DNA from: Shewanella hafniensis
Lineage (GTDB): Bacteria > Pseudomonadota > Gammaproteobacteria > Enterobacterales > Shewanellaceae
NCBI RefSeq assembly: GCF_019655335.1
Contig: NZ_BPFD01000023.1
Span: 1 to 56,053, forward strand
Length of the DNA: 56,053 nt
Reading direction: 5' to 3'
Part shown: positions 37,126-46,280 of the stretch, piece by piece
Numbering within the stretch: the first letter of the stretch is position 1
Layout of the letters: each line of letters opens with the position of its first letter
Notes under the pieces: generated by a model
What the model was told of the DNA's origin: nothing
Database searches by the model: none
What the model saw: only the letters and a program-made list of their open reading frames with translations
Program-made: the position numbers and the translations under genes

Positions 37126-38121
37126 ATGGCCTATCAACCGCCGTTTACCATTACCACCGAGATCCTCAACTTGGTCGCCGACATCAGCGAAGCCATTGGC
37201 CGTTTGACCGTTGAGTTTGAACAGGAAAAACTGTTGCGCCTGCGTAAGGTCAACCGCATGCGAACGGTTCAGGGTTCGCTGGCGATAGAGGGCAACACGC
37301 TGTCAGAAGCGCAAATTACGGCCATTATTGAGGGTAAAAGGGTGATTGCGCCCCCCAAAGAAGTACAGGAGGCGCGCAACGCAATTGCGGCCTATGAAGC
37401 AATCGGCAGCTGGCAGCCCAGTAAAAGTAAAGATTTACTGACTGCCCACCAGTTGTTGATGACAGGCTTAGTCGAAGAAGCAGGAAGATACCGCAGTCAA
37501 GGCGTTGGCGTAATGTCGGGTGATCAGGTGGTGCATATGGCACCGCAGGCCGATCGAGTACCTAAACTGATGGGGGAGTTGTTGGCTTGGCTGCGCACTA
37601 CCAATGTACACCCACTGATGGCCAGTTGTATTTTTCATTACGAATTTGAGTTTATTCACCCGTTCGCGGATGGCAATGGCCGAATGGGGCGTCTGTGGCA
37701 AACACTAATTTTGTCGCAGTGGCACCCCATCTTTATTAATATCCCGGTAGAAAGTTTGGTGCATCAGCATCAGGAGGCATACTACCTAGCTATTCGCAAC
37801 AGTACTGCCCAAACGGACTGTTCGCCGTTTATCCGTTTTATGTTGCAGATGATACTCGATGCCATTGAAGAAAGTACTTCCCATCAGCTTGAAAATGCGG
37901 GTATAAGCGCTGGTATAAATGCAGGTTTAAAGCTGTCACCGCTGGATCACGCCATCCTCGAATTGATAAAAGCAGACCGCTATATCACCAATGCCACGTT
38001 GGCCGAGCAGACTGGAAAGGCGCTCAGTACCATTGAACGCCGCATCAAAAAACTGAAACAACATTCATTATTAAAACGGGTTGGTGCCAAAAAAACCGGC
38101 CATTGGGAGGTTCACCTGTGA
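37126..38121 (+). CDS. Fic family protein, in the PrrC position
   Basis: A 331-residue Fic-domain protein. The catalytic signature [12 protein letters not shown] (residues 178-189) is complete, including the catalytic His. An N-terminal inhibitory-helix motif S-LAI-E-G (Ser51, Glu55, Gly56) is present, so it is a self-inhibited class II Fic. A C-terminal winged helix (about 275-331) could bind DNA. It presumably transfers AMP to an unknown target. It lies between hsdS and hsdR, the position occupied by the anticodon nuclease PrrC in E. coli prr loci. Its stop overlaps the hsdR start. Confidence 0.92.
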   Translation: MAYQPPFTITTEILNLVADISEAIGRLTVEFEQEKLLRLRKVNRMRTVQGSLAIEGNTLSEAQITAIIEGKRVIAPPKEVQEARNAIAAYEAIGSWQPSKSKDLLTAHQLLMTGLVEEAGRYRSQGVGVMSGDQVVHMAPQADRVPKLMGELLAWLRTTNVHPLMASCIFHYEFEFIHPFADGNGRMGRLWQTLILSQWHPIFINIPVESLVHQHQEAYYLAIRNSTAQTDCSPFIRFMLQMILDAIEESTSHQLENAGISAGINAGLKLSPLDHAILELIKADRYITNATLAEQTGKALSTIERRIKKLKQHSLLKRVGAKKTGHWEVHL

Positions 38122-41100
38122 CGGACTACAAAACAATCGCAGAATCCAACAACTTTATTGTGTTAGATAAATACACAAAAAACTGGCAGGTAGCAGAAAG
38201 CTTTCAAAGCGAAGCTGACCTTGAGCGCGAGCTGATTCAGGACCTAAAAAATCAGGGCTATGAGTATTTACCCGCGCTAACGACGCCAGACGCCATGCTG
38301 GCGAATGTGCGCAAGCAGCTGCAAGCCCTTAATAAGGTCGAGTTTACTGATGCCGAGTGGGCGCGCTTTTGCGAGCAATACCTAAACACACCCAGCGACA
38401 ATATTCTTGATAAAACTCGCAAGGTGCACAGTGACTATATCTTCGATTTTGTGTTTGATGATGGCCATATAGAAAACATCTACCTATTCGACAAGAAGAC
38501 CATTGCTCGTAACAAAATGCAGGTTATTAAGCAGTTTGAGCAAACGGGAAGCCATGCCAACCGTTACGATGTGACGATTTTGGTCAATGGTTTGCCTTTG
38601 GTGCAAATTGAACTGAAAAAGCGTGGTGTGGCTATTCGTGAGGCGTTTAACCAAATACATCGCTACAGCAAAGAAAGCTTTAATACAGAGAACTCGTTGT
38701 ACAAGTTCTTGCAGCTGTTTGTGATCTCTAATGGCACCGATACGCGCTATTTTGCCAATACCACTAAGCGCGACAAGAACAGCTTCGACTTTACGATGCA
38801 CTGGGCAAAATCTGACAATACGCTGATCAAGGATTTAAAAGACTTTACCGCTACTTTTTTCCAGAAAGAGACGTTGCTTGAAGTGATCTTGCGTTACTCG
38901 GTGTTTGACGTCAGCAATACCTTACTGGTGATGCGCCCCTACCAGATTGCCGCTACAGAGCGTATTTTATGGAAGATTAAGAGCGCGTTTAACGCTAAGA
39001 ATTGGAGCAACACCGAGAGCGGCGGGTACATTTGGCACACCACGGGTTCAGGCAAAACACTCACTAGCTTTAAAGCAGCACGTTTAGCCACCGATTTAGA
39101 CTGTATCGATAAAGTGTTCTTTGTGGTGGACCGAAAAGACCTCGACTATCAGACGATGAAAGAGTATCAGCGCTTCTCGCCTGATAGTGTGAACGGTTCA
39201 GACAGTACCGCAGGGCTTAAAAGCAACCTGGATAAAGACGATAACAAGATTGTTGTTACCACAATCCAAAAGCTCAACAACTTAATTAAAGGTGAAAGCG
39301 ATTTACCTATCTACAACAAGCAAGTGGTTTTTATTTTTGACGAGTGTCACCGTAGCCAGTTTGGTGAAGCGCAGAAAAACCTGAAGAAGAAATTCAAAAA
39401 GTACTACCAGTTTGGCTTTACCGGTACGCCAATTTTCCCTGAAAACGCCTTGGGTGCAGAAACCACGGGCGATGTGTTTGGTCAGCAGTTGCACACTTAT
39501 GTGATCACTGATGCTATTCGTGATGAGAAAGTACTCAAGTTCAAAGTGGACTATAACGATGTGCGCCCGCAATTTAAAAGTATTGAGACTGAGCAGGATG
39601 ATAAGAAGCTCAGTGCCGCAGAGAACAAGCAAGCGTTCTTACATCCAATGCGCATTGGTGAAATCTCGCAGTATATTCTGAGCCATTTTAACCAGAAAAC
39701 GCATCGAGCCTATTCTGGCGCCAAAGGGTTTAACGCCATGTTTGCGGTAAGTAGTGTTGATGCGGCGAAAGCGTACTATGAAACCTTCAAAACATTGCAG
39801 GCCGAGGCTGATAATGGCCCGACGAGTAAACCTCTGCGCATTGCGACTATTTTCTCATTTGCAGCCAATGAAGAGCAGGACGCCATTGGTGATATTTTAG
39901 ATGAGAGCTTTGAAGTAAGTGCCATGAACAGCAGCGCGAAAGAGTTTTTGAGCGCCGCGATCACTGATTATAACGCCCTGTTTAAATCTAACTATGGCGT
40001 TGACAGTAATGGCTTTCAGAATTACTACCGTGACCTTGCTCAGCGAGTGAAGAATCAAGAAATTGATCTGCTTATCGTGGTCGGTATGTTTTTAACGGGC
40101 TTTGATGCGCCCACACTCAATACTTTGTTTGTTGATAAGAATTTGCGCTATCACGGCTTGATGCAGGCGTTTTCTCGCACGAACCGCATTTATGATGCGA
40201 CGAAGACCTTTGGCAATATTGTTACCTTCCGTGATTTGGAACAGGCAACCATTGATGCCATCACCTTGTTTGGTGACAAAAACACCAAAAACGTGGTGCT
40301 GGAGAAGAGCTACAAAGAATACATGGAAGGCTTTAACGATATTGCGACTGGCCAAGCGCGTCGAGGTTTTGTTGATATCGTAAAAGAGCTGCAAGAGCGC
40401 TTTCCAAACCCAGAAAATATTGAAAAAGAACAAGATAAAAAAGAGTTTGCCAAGCTGTTTGGTGAATACCTCAAAGCAGAAAATATTTTACAAAACTACG
40501 ATGAATTTGCTGGCTTGAAAGCACTGCAAAGCCTAGATACCAGTGATGAACAAGCGGTTGAAACGTTTAAAGCTAAGTACTACTTGGACGATGCTGACAT
40601 CGAGGCAATGCAAACCATCGATATGCCGAGCGAACGTGCTGTTCAAGATTATCGTTCTACTTACAACGATACCCGCGACTGGTTGCGACGCGATAAAGAA
40701 GGTCAGGACAAAGATAAGTCAACGGTAGACTGGGACGATGTGGTCTTTGAAATTGATTTGCTGAAATCTCAAGAAATTAACCTCGATTACATTCTTGAAC
40801 TGATTTTTGATCACAATAATAAGAACAAGAGCAAAGAGGGTTTGATTGAAGAAGTTCGCCGTATGATACGCGGTAGCTTAGGCAATAGAGCGAAAGAGAG
40901 CTTAGTAGTTGATTTTATTAACCAGACCGATTTGGATCAGATTGCTGACAAAGCCAGCATCATTGATGAGTTCTTTAAATTCGCCCAAGCAGAGCAGCAA
41001 CGGGAAGTGACTGAGCTTATCCAAGAAGAGGGCTTGAATGAGGACGCCGTCAAACGCTACATCGCTGCTTCGTTAAAGCGTGAATATGCAACTGAGAACG

Positions 41101-41231
41101 GCACTGCACTGAATGAAGCTTTGCCGAAGATGAGCCCGCTTAGCCCACAATACAAGACCAAGAAGCAAAGCGTGTTTCAACGGATTGTCGCCTTGGTGGA
41201 GAAGTTTAAAGGGGTGGGCGGGGCGTTATAG
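38118..41231 (+). CDS. hsdR: Type I restriction endonuclease subunit R
   Basis: I start it at the GTG at 38118 (1,037 residues), which overlaps the fic stop and follows GGGAGG; a TTG 15 bases upstream is less likely. The nuclease domain has the D-(E)xK pattern in [21 protein letters not shown] (about 140-165). The helicase motor has Walker A TTGSGKT (about 310), the DECH motif (about 408), TGTP and the motif VI region SRTNRIYD (about 690). The C-terminal helical part would bind HsdM/HsdS. Its length matches type IC HsdR. All catalytic elements look intact. Confidence 0.95.
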   Translation: MTDYKTIAESNNFIVLDKYTKNWQVAESFQSEADLERELIQDLKNQGYEYLPALTTPDAMLANVRKQLQALNKVEFTDAEWARFCEQYLNTPSDNILDKTRKVHSDYIFDFVFDDGHIENIYLFDKKTIARNKMQVIKQFEQTGSHANRYDVTILVNGLPLVQIELKKRGVAIREAFNQIHRYSKESFNTENSLYKFLQLFVISNGTDTRYFANTTKRDKNSFDFTMHWAKSDNTLIKDLKDFTATFFQKETLLEVILRYSVFDVSNTLLVMRPYQIAATERILWKIKSAFNAKNWSNTESGGYIWHTTGSGKTLTSFKAARLATDLDCIDKVFFVVDRKDLDYQTMKEYQRFSPDSVNGSDSTAGLKSNLDKDDNKIVVTTIQKLNNLIKGESDLPIYNKQVVFIFDECHRSQFGEAQKNLKKKFKKYYQFGFTGTPIFPENALGAETTGDVFGQQLHTYVITDAIRDEKVLKFKVDYNDVRPQFKSIETEQDDKKLSAAENKQAFLHPMRIGEISQYILSHFNQKTHRAYSGAKGFNAMFAVSSVDAAKAYYETFKTLQAEADNGPTSKPLRIATIFSFAANEEQDAIGDILDESFEVSAMNSSAKEFLSAAITDYNALFKSNYGVDSNGFQNYYRDLAQRVKNQEIDLLIVVGMFLTGFDAPTLNTLFVDKNLRYHGLMQAFSRTNRIYDATKTFGNIVTFRDLEQATIDAITLFGDKNTKNVVLEKSYKEYMEGFNDIATGQARRGFVDIVKELQERFPNPENIEKEQDKKEFAKLFGEYLKAENILQNYDEFAGLKALQSLDTSDEQAVETFKAKYYLDDADIEAMQTIDMPSERAVQDYRSTYNDTRDWLRRDKEGQDKDKSTVDWDDVVFEIDLLKSQEINLDYILELIFDHNNKNKSKEGLIEEVRRMIRGSLGNRAKESLVVDFINQTDLDQIADKASIIDEFFKFAQAEQQREVTELIQEEGLNEDAVKRYIAASLKREYATENGTALNEALPKMSPLSPQYKTKKQSVFQRIVALVEKFKGVGGAL

Positions 41232-41236
41232 CCTAG

Positions 41237-41497
41237 TTGAATTTGGGTGATCACCTGAGCATAGTCATTGGCCCGGACACTCTCAGCAGTGAAAGGGATG
41301 TACAACGCTTGACTAACGAACTGGAAGGTGTGCGCAGGCCAAGAACGATAGACAATTACGTTTCTGCTATGCGCCAGTACGTAGCTATGGTTCATGAACT
41401 TGGGTTCCTCCCCAATGAAAATCTCTCGATAGCCAATGAGCTGGTTGAGATGACTGCGCCAGCCATAGGACCGAAGCCGCAAGCATTCGGACAGTAA
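41237..41497 (+). CDS. Doubtful ORF, possible fragment
   Basis: An 86-codon frame starting with TTG, 5 bases after hsdR. The section VRRPRTIDNYVSAMRQYVAMV faintly resembles the N-terminal domain of tyrosine recombinases, but there is no ribosome binding site and no clear family. It overlaps by 25 bases the frame of the decayed gene that follows, so it may be the N-terminal part of the same broken gene after a frameshift. Confidence 0.3.
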   Translation: MNLGDHLSIVIGPDTLSSERDVQRLTNELEGVRRPRTIDNYVSAMRQYVAMVHELGFLPNENLSIANELVEMTAPAIGPKPQAFGQ

Positions 41498-41920
41498 AGG
41501 TCTTGGGGACGAAGTTCAAGAGGATGAGAAAATCATCGGAGACAGCAACTTAGATGAGAAACATTTTCTACACTCGTCATTTAGAGAGAAGTTATTAGAG
41601 CATTTGTTCGTGGCCGAATTGCTAAAACGCAGCTGGCTAGAGCACACCTGTGAGCTTGAAATTGCCAAACCTGAAGTTGACAGCAAAGGTTATGACTTGA
41701 TTTCTGAGAACAAGGGGATTGTGAGGCATATCCAGCTAAAGTTGACTAAACGTGGTAGTAACGCAGCTACCTAAAACATTCACCCGTTGCCAAACATACC
41801 AAGGCGAACGCGGAAGGCAAGAAAACACTCCGCCCACAGCTTCGTAGGGTAAGCAAAAGACTGTTTCAGGCGGTGAACAGTATGGATGAGCTTTATCGGA
41901 TTTTGTTTGGCAGAATATAA
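41473..41920 (+). pseudogene. Decayed conserved hypothetical gene
   Basis: Two pieces of a conserved small protein family that I remember from islands are visible in different frames. The first (stop at 41774) contains SFREKLLEHLFVAELLKRSW, GYDLISENKG and HIQLKLTKRGSN; the second contains PVAKHTKANAEGKKTLRPQL and ends NSMDELYRILFGRI (stop at 41920). Between them a middle of roughly 50 residues is missing and the frame changes. The first piece has no credible start codon. The gene is therefore broken by deletion and frameshift. Confidence 0.6.
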
Positions 41921-42446
41921 GCGCATGGAACTTGGTTTAGTTAACCAGAATATTGGCTATAGCCACATTAAGCCGCGTCGTTTAGTTCGCCCTGTGAATG
42001 TGGCTGCTGGTGGGACTATTGGGCAATATGTGCCGTTTAATTTTTGCCCTCGCTCCGTGATGCTATTTGTGATCCATAAAGGTCATGATGACGATCTGGG
42101 TGGACAAGAGCGTGTATTACATTTGATCAGTGATATCGGCACCATTCGATTGACTAACGATAATTGCTTCTTTACCGATATACATGCAGATTTGGATTAT
42201 GCCGAACAAATAGATGATTTCACTCGTATTAATGAATTGGACTTAGAGCGGATCATTAATGAACGCTATTGGTCAGACTTTAAAGAGGAGAAGCAGGCAG
42301 AATTTTTAGCATTCGAATCTGTGGCATGGCACACTATCCGACAAATCGGGGTAAAAACCCAAGCGGTAGCAGAAGAAGTGAGCGTATTACTACAAGCTAT
42401 ACAGCATAAGCCTGAGGTTATTGTGCGGCCACAGTGGTATTACTAG
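41886..42446 (+). pseudogene. darT: DarT-like ADP-ribosyltransferase toxin, N-terminally truncated
   Basis: The frame gives 186 residues. From about residue 17 it matches DarT: HIKPRRLVRPV, VPFNFCPRSVMLF, GGQERVLHLISD, KQAEFLAFE (the region of the catalytic Glu) and the end HKPEVIVRPQWYY. What is missing is the N-terminal 25-45 residues that carry the conserved His/Asn-Leu NAD-binding motif of DarT. The residues before the match overlap the end of the preceding decayed gene in another frame, so a deletion probably fused the two loci. DarT ADP-ribosylates thymidine in DNA; this copy is probably inactive. Confidence 0.8.
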
Positions 42447-42454
42447 AGGTTAAA

Positions 42455-43516
42455 ATGATTACTTATCACAAAGGCAATATATTACATGATCAAGCTGATG
42501 CAATCATCAATACTGTTAACACAGTAGGGGTGATGGGTAAGGGCTTGGCGTTGCAATTTAAAAAAGCCTTTCCTGACAACTTCAAAGTATACAAAAAAGC
42601 CTGTGACGATAAGTCTTTGGTGACAGGTACTGTGCTGCCCGTTTCACTTGATTCAATCAACTCACCTTTTTATATCATCAATTTCCCCACTAAAGCACAC
42701 TGGAAAGGCCAATCTAAGCTCGAATACATAGAGTCAGGTTTGGAGAGCCTTAAAGCTGAAGTTCGCCGTCTTGGCCTCAAATCAGTGGCTATTCCTGCCC
42801 TAGGCAGTGGATTGGGTGGTTTACCCTGGCATGAGGTTGAGCAAGTCATACAGACTTCACTCGCTGAGTTGCCTGATGTTGATTGGCGCATTTATCCACC
42901 ACAAACAGCGCCTAGTGCTGTGCTTATGCCCAATCAAACTCGACGCCCACGAATGACTATTGGTAGAGCTGCAGTTCTAGGTTTAATCGACCGCTATGTA
43001 TCTACTGGTTTTGGCTACAGATTGTCATTACTTGAAGTACAAAAGTTAGTTTACTTTTTGACTGTGGTGGGCGAGCCATTAAATAAGGTTGTTTTTAAAA
43101 AGCATCATTATGGGCCTTACGCTGATGTACTCCGTCACGTACTCGATAAGATGGAAGGTCACTTTATTTCTGGTTATGCCGATGGTTTGAATAAGCCAGA
43201 AACACCTATTGATCTCAAAGATGATGCCGCCAAGGAGGCTTTAGGTTTCCTAGAGCAACACTCAGAGACTAAGCAACGTTTTGATAAAGTCGCTAAGCTA
43301 ATTGAAGGGTATGAGTCTCAGAACGGCATGGAACTACTGTCAACGGTTCATTGGGTTGTGACACAAGAGTCAAATCCTGCACTGTCTGCTGATGAGTTAG
43401 TTCAGCGGGTTCACAGCTGGAATGCGAGAAAGGCTACAATGAAACCCGCTCATATTCTTGCAGCGTGGAACAGATTAAGTGAGCAAGACTGGTTACAGTT
43501 ACGAGCCTCAGTTTAA
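42455..43516 (+). CDS. darG: DarG macro-domain antitoxin (ADP-ribosylglycohydrolase)
   Basis: I start it at the ATG at 42455 (353 residues), which follows GAGG. Residues 1-155 form a macro domain (YHKGNILHDQADAIINTVNTVGVMGKGLALQFK and IPALGSGLGGLPW), the part that removes ADP-ribose from DNA. Residues 170-353 are the C-terminal DarG domain (GYRLSLLEVQKLVYFL, KKHHYGPYADVLRHVLDKM), related to the DUF4065/Panacea fold, which binds and blocks DarT. All expected parts are present. It follows darT after 8 bases. Confidence 0.92.
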   Translation: MITYHKGNILHDQADAIINTVNTVGVMGKGLALQFKKAFPDNFKVYKKACDDKSLVTGTVLPVSLDSINSPFYIINFPTKAHWKGQSKLEYIESGLESLKAEVRRLGLKSVAIPALGSGLGGLPWHEVEQVIQTSLAELPDVDWRIYPPQTAPSAVLMPNQTRRPRMTIGRAAVLGLIDRYVSTGFGYRLSLLEVQKLVYFLTVVGEPLNKVVFKKHHYGPYADVLRHVLDKMEGHFISGYADGLNKPETPIDLKDDAAKEALGFLEQHSETKQRFDKVAKLIEGYESQNGMELLSTVHWVVTQESNPALSADELVQRVHSWNARKATMKPAHILAAWNRLSEQDWLQLRASV

Positions 43517-43535
43517 TGATTTATTAACAGATAAT

Positions 43536-43560
43536 AAGCCTCTTAATTGAGGCTTTTTTT
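43536..43560. terminator. Terminator after darG
   Basis: A 7-bp stem (43536-43542 with 43549-43555) with a 6-base loop is followed by a run of T on the plus strand, 19 bases beyond the darG stop. It separates darG from the convergent integrase gene. Confidence 0.9.
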
Positions 43561-43567
43561 GCGCTTT

Positions 43568-44815
43568 TTATTGAGCTACAAGTCGTAAGTTTTTGGCATT
43601 ATGCGCAAGACTCACGTTCCCTTTAGCTGCTTCCATAATGTATTCACTCCACCATGTCATCATCACTCGACGGCGCTCAAGGTAAATACTGCGGTTATAG
43701 GCACTACGTACTTGGTTTTTATCAGTATGGGCAAGGGCAGCTTCTATTACGTCAGGATCAAAGCCTTGCTCATTTAGTGTTGTACTGGCAAGAGATCTAA
43801 AGCCATGGGCGGTTGTTCTGTCTTTTAATCCCATTCGTTTTAAAGCGGCATTGGCGGTTTGTACATTACAGTGAGTTTTTGGGTCTCTATCTGCTGGAAA
43901 GATAAATTCCCTATGTCCGGTTATTGGTTTAATGGCTTGTAATAGGGCTAATGTTTGCTCTGTGAGCGGAATGAGGTGATCGCGTCTCATTTTCATTCTA
44001 GCAGCAGGGATAAGCCAAACACCTTCCTCAAAATTAATTTCATCCCAACGAGCGCGGGCGGCTTCATTAGGTCTAGTCATGGTGTGCAACTGCCATTCAA
44101 TTAAAAAGCGAGTTACTTTTTTAATACTAGCATTTGCAACTGCTTGCATTAACTCCGGTAGCTCACTTGGTTGCATTGCTGCTAAGTGTTCTTTACGAGG
44201 CTTTTTGAAAATAGCCTTTATTCCCGATAGTGGATTAGCGTGGATAATTCCGATATTAACAGCATAAATCATCACTTCATTGAGTCGTTGCGTTAATCGT
44301 TTAACTGTCTCTAAATTACCTCTTGCTTCTATTGGCCTTAAATATTCAATGACCATAGGCGCTGTAATTTGAGTAACAGGAATATCTTTCAATGAAGGGA
44401 GTAGGTGAAGTTTGAAGGAGCGCCAAGTCGCAGCGGCATGATCCTCTGTGATAGCATCTTTTTTCTGTTCAAACCATTCCGCGGCAATTTTACCAAATGT
44501 GTGCTCGATAATTGCGACTTTAGCGGCAAGTTGCTCTTCTCTATTTGCCTTAGGGTCTGTTCCATGGGCAATAAGAGTTCGTGCTTCTTGTGTGAGCTTA
44601 CGTGCAGATGCGAGTGATATATCTGGATAAGAGCCTAAGCTAAGGTTTTGACGTTTTTTAGTGATAGGGTGCGAGTAGTTTAATAACCAGAGTTTGGAAC
44701 CATTTGGTTTAATTCTGATTTGCAGTCCACCACCATCAGCAAGGTTATACTCCTTGTCTTTTGGTTTAGCTGTTTTGATTTCTGTATCAGATAGAGGCTT
44801 AGCTAGTCTTGCCAT
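43568..44815 (-). CDS. int: P4-type (DUF4102) tyrosine recombinase, island integrase
   Basis: A 415-residue integrase. The N-terminal DUF4102 arm-binding domain (LSDTEIKTAKPKDKEYNLADGGGLQIRI) is followed by the core-binding domain (about 100-200) and the catalytic domain with Arg in TMTRPNEAARARW, His-x-x-Arg in HGFRSLASTTL, the second His in ALAHTDKNQVRSAY and the Tyr in the same segment. The gene points away from ssrA, with its start 268 bases from the att core. It inserts the island at the 3' end of the tmRNA gene. The 268-base leader carries TGTTAC repeats that may also regulate it. Confidence 0.95.
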   Translation of the reverse strand: MARLAKPLSDTEIKTAKPKDKEYNLADGGGLQIRIKPNGSKLWLLNYSHPITKKRQNLSLGSYPDISLASARKLTQEARTLIAHGTDPKANREEQLAAKVAIIEHTFGKIAAEWFEQKKDAITEDHAAATWRSFKLHLLPSLKDIPVTQITAPMVIEYLRPIEARGNLETVKRLTQRLNEVMIYAVNIGIIHANPLSGIKAIFKKPRKEHLAAMQPSELPELMQAVANASIKKVTRFLIEWQLHTMTRPNEAARARWDEINFEEGVWLIPAARMKMRRDHLIPLTEQTLALLQAIKPITGHREFIFPADRDPKTHCNVQTANAALKRMGLKDRTTAHGFRSLASTTLNEQGFDPDVIEAALAHTDKNQVRSAYNRSIYLERRRVMMTWWSEYIMEAAKGNVSLAHNAKNLRLVAQ

Positions 44816-44850
44816 AACAACACCTTAGCAGCATTACTTTGTAGACACTC

Positions 44851-44981
44851 AGTGTTACTAACGTAGTTATTTAGATAACGTGTTGATTTACATTAGATAA
44901 CGCCATTTTTAGTAACACCGACTATCGAGAACAAGCATTGGTGTTACATCCGATGTTACTAAAAATTGTGGATGTTACCAA
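44851..44981. repeat. Right arm-type repeat cluster
   Basis: Four direct TGTTAC repeats start at 44853, 44942, 44954 and 44973, and one inverted copy (TTAGTAACA) starts at 44909. The pair at 44942/44954 has the same 12-base spacing and nearly the same bases as the left pair at 24147/24159. Probable integrase arm sites. Confidence 0.6.
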
Positions 44982-45045
44982 ACACTATTAGACGTCTATA
45001 GACATGATTTGCAGCTAAGTCATTGAGTTTGATTTATTTAAGGCA

Positions 45046-45071
45046 ATAAAAAAGACGTCCTGAGACGTCTT
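45046..45071 (-). terminator. Terminator now downstream of ssrA, supplied by the island
   Basis: An 8-bp stem (45052-45059 with 45064-45071) with a 4-base loop, followed on the minus strand by six T. It lies inside the island end, 13 bases beyond the ssrA 3' end, and so replaces the displaced native terminator at 24024-24059. Confidence 0.8.
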
Positions 45072-45082
45072 AGTTACTTCAT

Positions 45083-45097
45083 TTGGTGGAGGCGGCG
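45083..45097. other. attR core inside the ssrA 3' end
   Basis: TTGGTGGAGGCGGCG spans the CCA end and acceptor stem of the tmRNA. Compared with attL it has one extra A. The tmRNA keeps its full acceptor stem, so it remains functional. Confidence 0.8.
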
Positions 45098-45439
45098 GGA
45101 CTTGAACCCGCGTCCAGAACACCTACATCCAAGGCACTACATGCTTAGTCTCTCTTTTAATTAACCCGAATAAACTCCGAAAGACAGGATTTCATCGGGC
45201 GAGTCCGGTACTATTTCGCGGTTCACCCCCGGACGGAGTTCCCTCGCTATCAAATGTAAGATGACCACCTGTATACACCGCCCATTTGAGAGACCTGTGT
45301 CAGATGGCTAGCTAGCCTAAGCTGCTAGAGCGTAGTTATCGTCGTTTGCAACTATAACTTTGCGGCTTTTTACGAGGCCAACCGCCCCTCGGCATGCTCC
45401 CAGGGTTTCGTGAATCCTGTCGAATCCAGAATCGCCCCC
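45084..45439 (-). ncRNA. ssrA: tmRNA (ssrA)
   Basis: A 356-nucleotide one-piece tmRNA. The 5' end GGGGGCG pairs with CGCCTCC before ACCA at the 3' end to form the tRNA-like acceptor stem, and the T-arm GTTCAAGTC is present. The tag reading frame (45317-45349) encodes ANDDNYALAA followed by TAG. With SmpB it rescues stalled ribosomes and marks the nascent chain for proteolysis. The CCA end is the integration site of the island. Confidence 0.97.
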
Positions 45440-45510
45440 AAGAATTTGATTGTAACCCGTAGCATAATGATTACCTAGCATCATTTACTTCAAGTTCAAT
45501 CGTTTGTTCA

Positions 45511-46002
45511 TTATCCGTGCGTTTTTTCTTTTTTCATCACGCGGGCTTTTTCAACTTCCCATTCACGCGCTTTAGTATCTTCGCGCTTATCGTGATCTTT
45601 CTTACCTTTACCTAGACCAATTTCCACTTTCACCCATGCACCTTTACGCCAGTACATTGATATAGGAATAATAGAGTAGCCTTGGCGCTCGACTAAGCCC
45701 GCTAGTTTATCTAGCTCTTTACGGCTGAGTAGCAATTTTTTTAAGCGTAGTGGGTCACAGACAACGTGTGTCGATGCCGTATTCAAGGGAATAATGGTGC
45801 AGCCATGCATAAAGGCTTCGCCATTTTTCAGGAATACGTAACAGTCGGACAAGTTGACCTTACCCATACGGATAGATTTCACTTCCCATCCCATAAGGGA
45901 TAGGCCGGCTTCCATTTTCTCTTCGAAACGGTATTCGAAGGTTGCGCGCTTATTACGTGCGATAGTCGCAGGCGCGGCTTTGCTTGATTTTTTCTTTACC
46001 AT
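45511..46002 (-). CDS. smpB: SsrA-binding protein SmpB
   Basis: I start it at the ATG at 46002 (163 residues, MVKKKSSK); a longer frame of 173 residues has no support from the family. Conserved SmpB features are [41 protein letters not shown] and the C-terminal basic tail [27 protein letters not shown], which becomes helical in the ribosomal mRNA channel. It is adjacent to ssrA, its RNA partner, and on the same strand. Divergent from ratA. Confidence 0.96.
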   Translation of the reverse strand: MVKKKSSKAAPATIARNKRATFEYRFEEKMEAGLSLMGWEVKSIRMGKVNLSDCYVFLKNGEAFMHGCTIIPLNTASTHVVCDPLRLKKLLLSRKELDKLAGLVERQGYSIIPISMYWRKGAWVKVEIGLGKGKKDHDKREDTKAREWEVEKARVMKKEKTHG

Positions 46003-46280
46003 AGTGGCGCCATTATACGCACGGTTAATCAATTTGGTATTGATATAAGGTTTTATTTAGTTAATTTCAAGCCTCTATCGCGTTGTTGCTGTTTTTTTGA
46101 ACGCGATTAGGCTGTTGAGTATCAACCTAAGTGCACAAGGGGTGCGTTTTTTACGTATCGTGATAAAATCCGTGCAAATTTTGATTGCTTGCCTAAGTTG
46201 TTTATCTTGCGTGCGTTCTTTTTGTGCGTACGAGCTTGTTTAGGTCGTTGTGAAGTCGTTAGTGAAGAGTGCTAAGTCCT

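Larger units (their letters stand above)
24069..45083. mobile_element. Genomic island integrated at ssrA, about 21.0 kb
   Basis: Bounded by a near-identical 14/15-base repeat of the ssrA 3' end (24069-24082 and 45083-45097). The P4-type integrase gene lies next to the tmRNA end, the usual arrangement for tmRNA-targeted islands. The cargo comprises satellite-like genes at the left, small toxin-antitoxin and conserved-unknown genes in the middle, and restriction and DarTG genes at the right. No conjugation or phage structural genes are present, so it would need a helper element to move between cells. Confidence 0.9.

Noticed and set aside
41177..41482. A 101-codon minus-strand frame overlapping the hsdR end
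   Set aside because: It is antisense to hsdR and to the doubtful plus-strand frame, with no family match or ribosome binding site.
24069..45083. The island as a prophage or conjugative element
   Set aside because: No capsid, tail, terminase, portal, relaxase or type IV secretion genes are present; only an integrase, an AlpA-type regulator and satellite-like genes.
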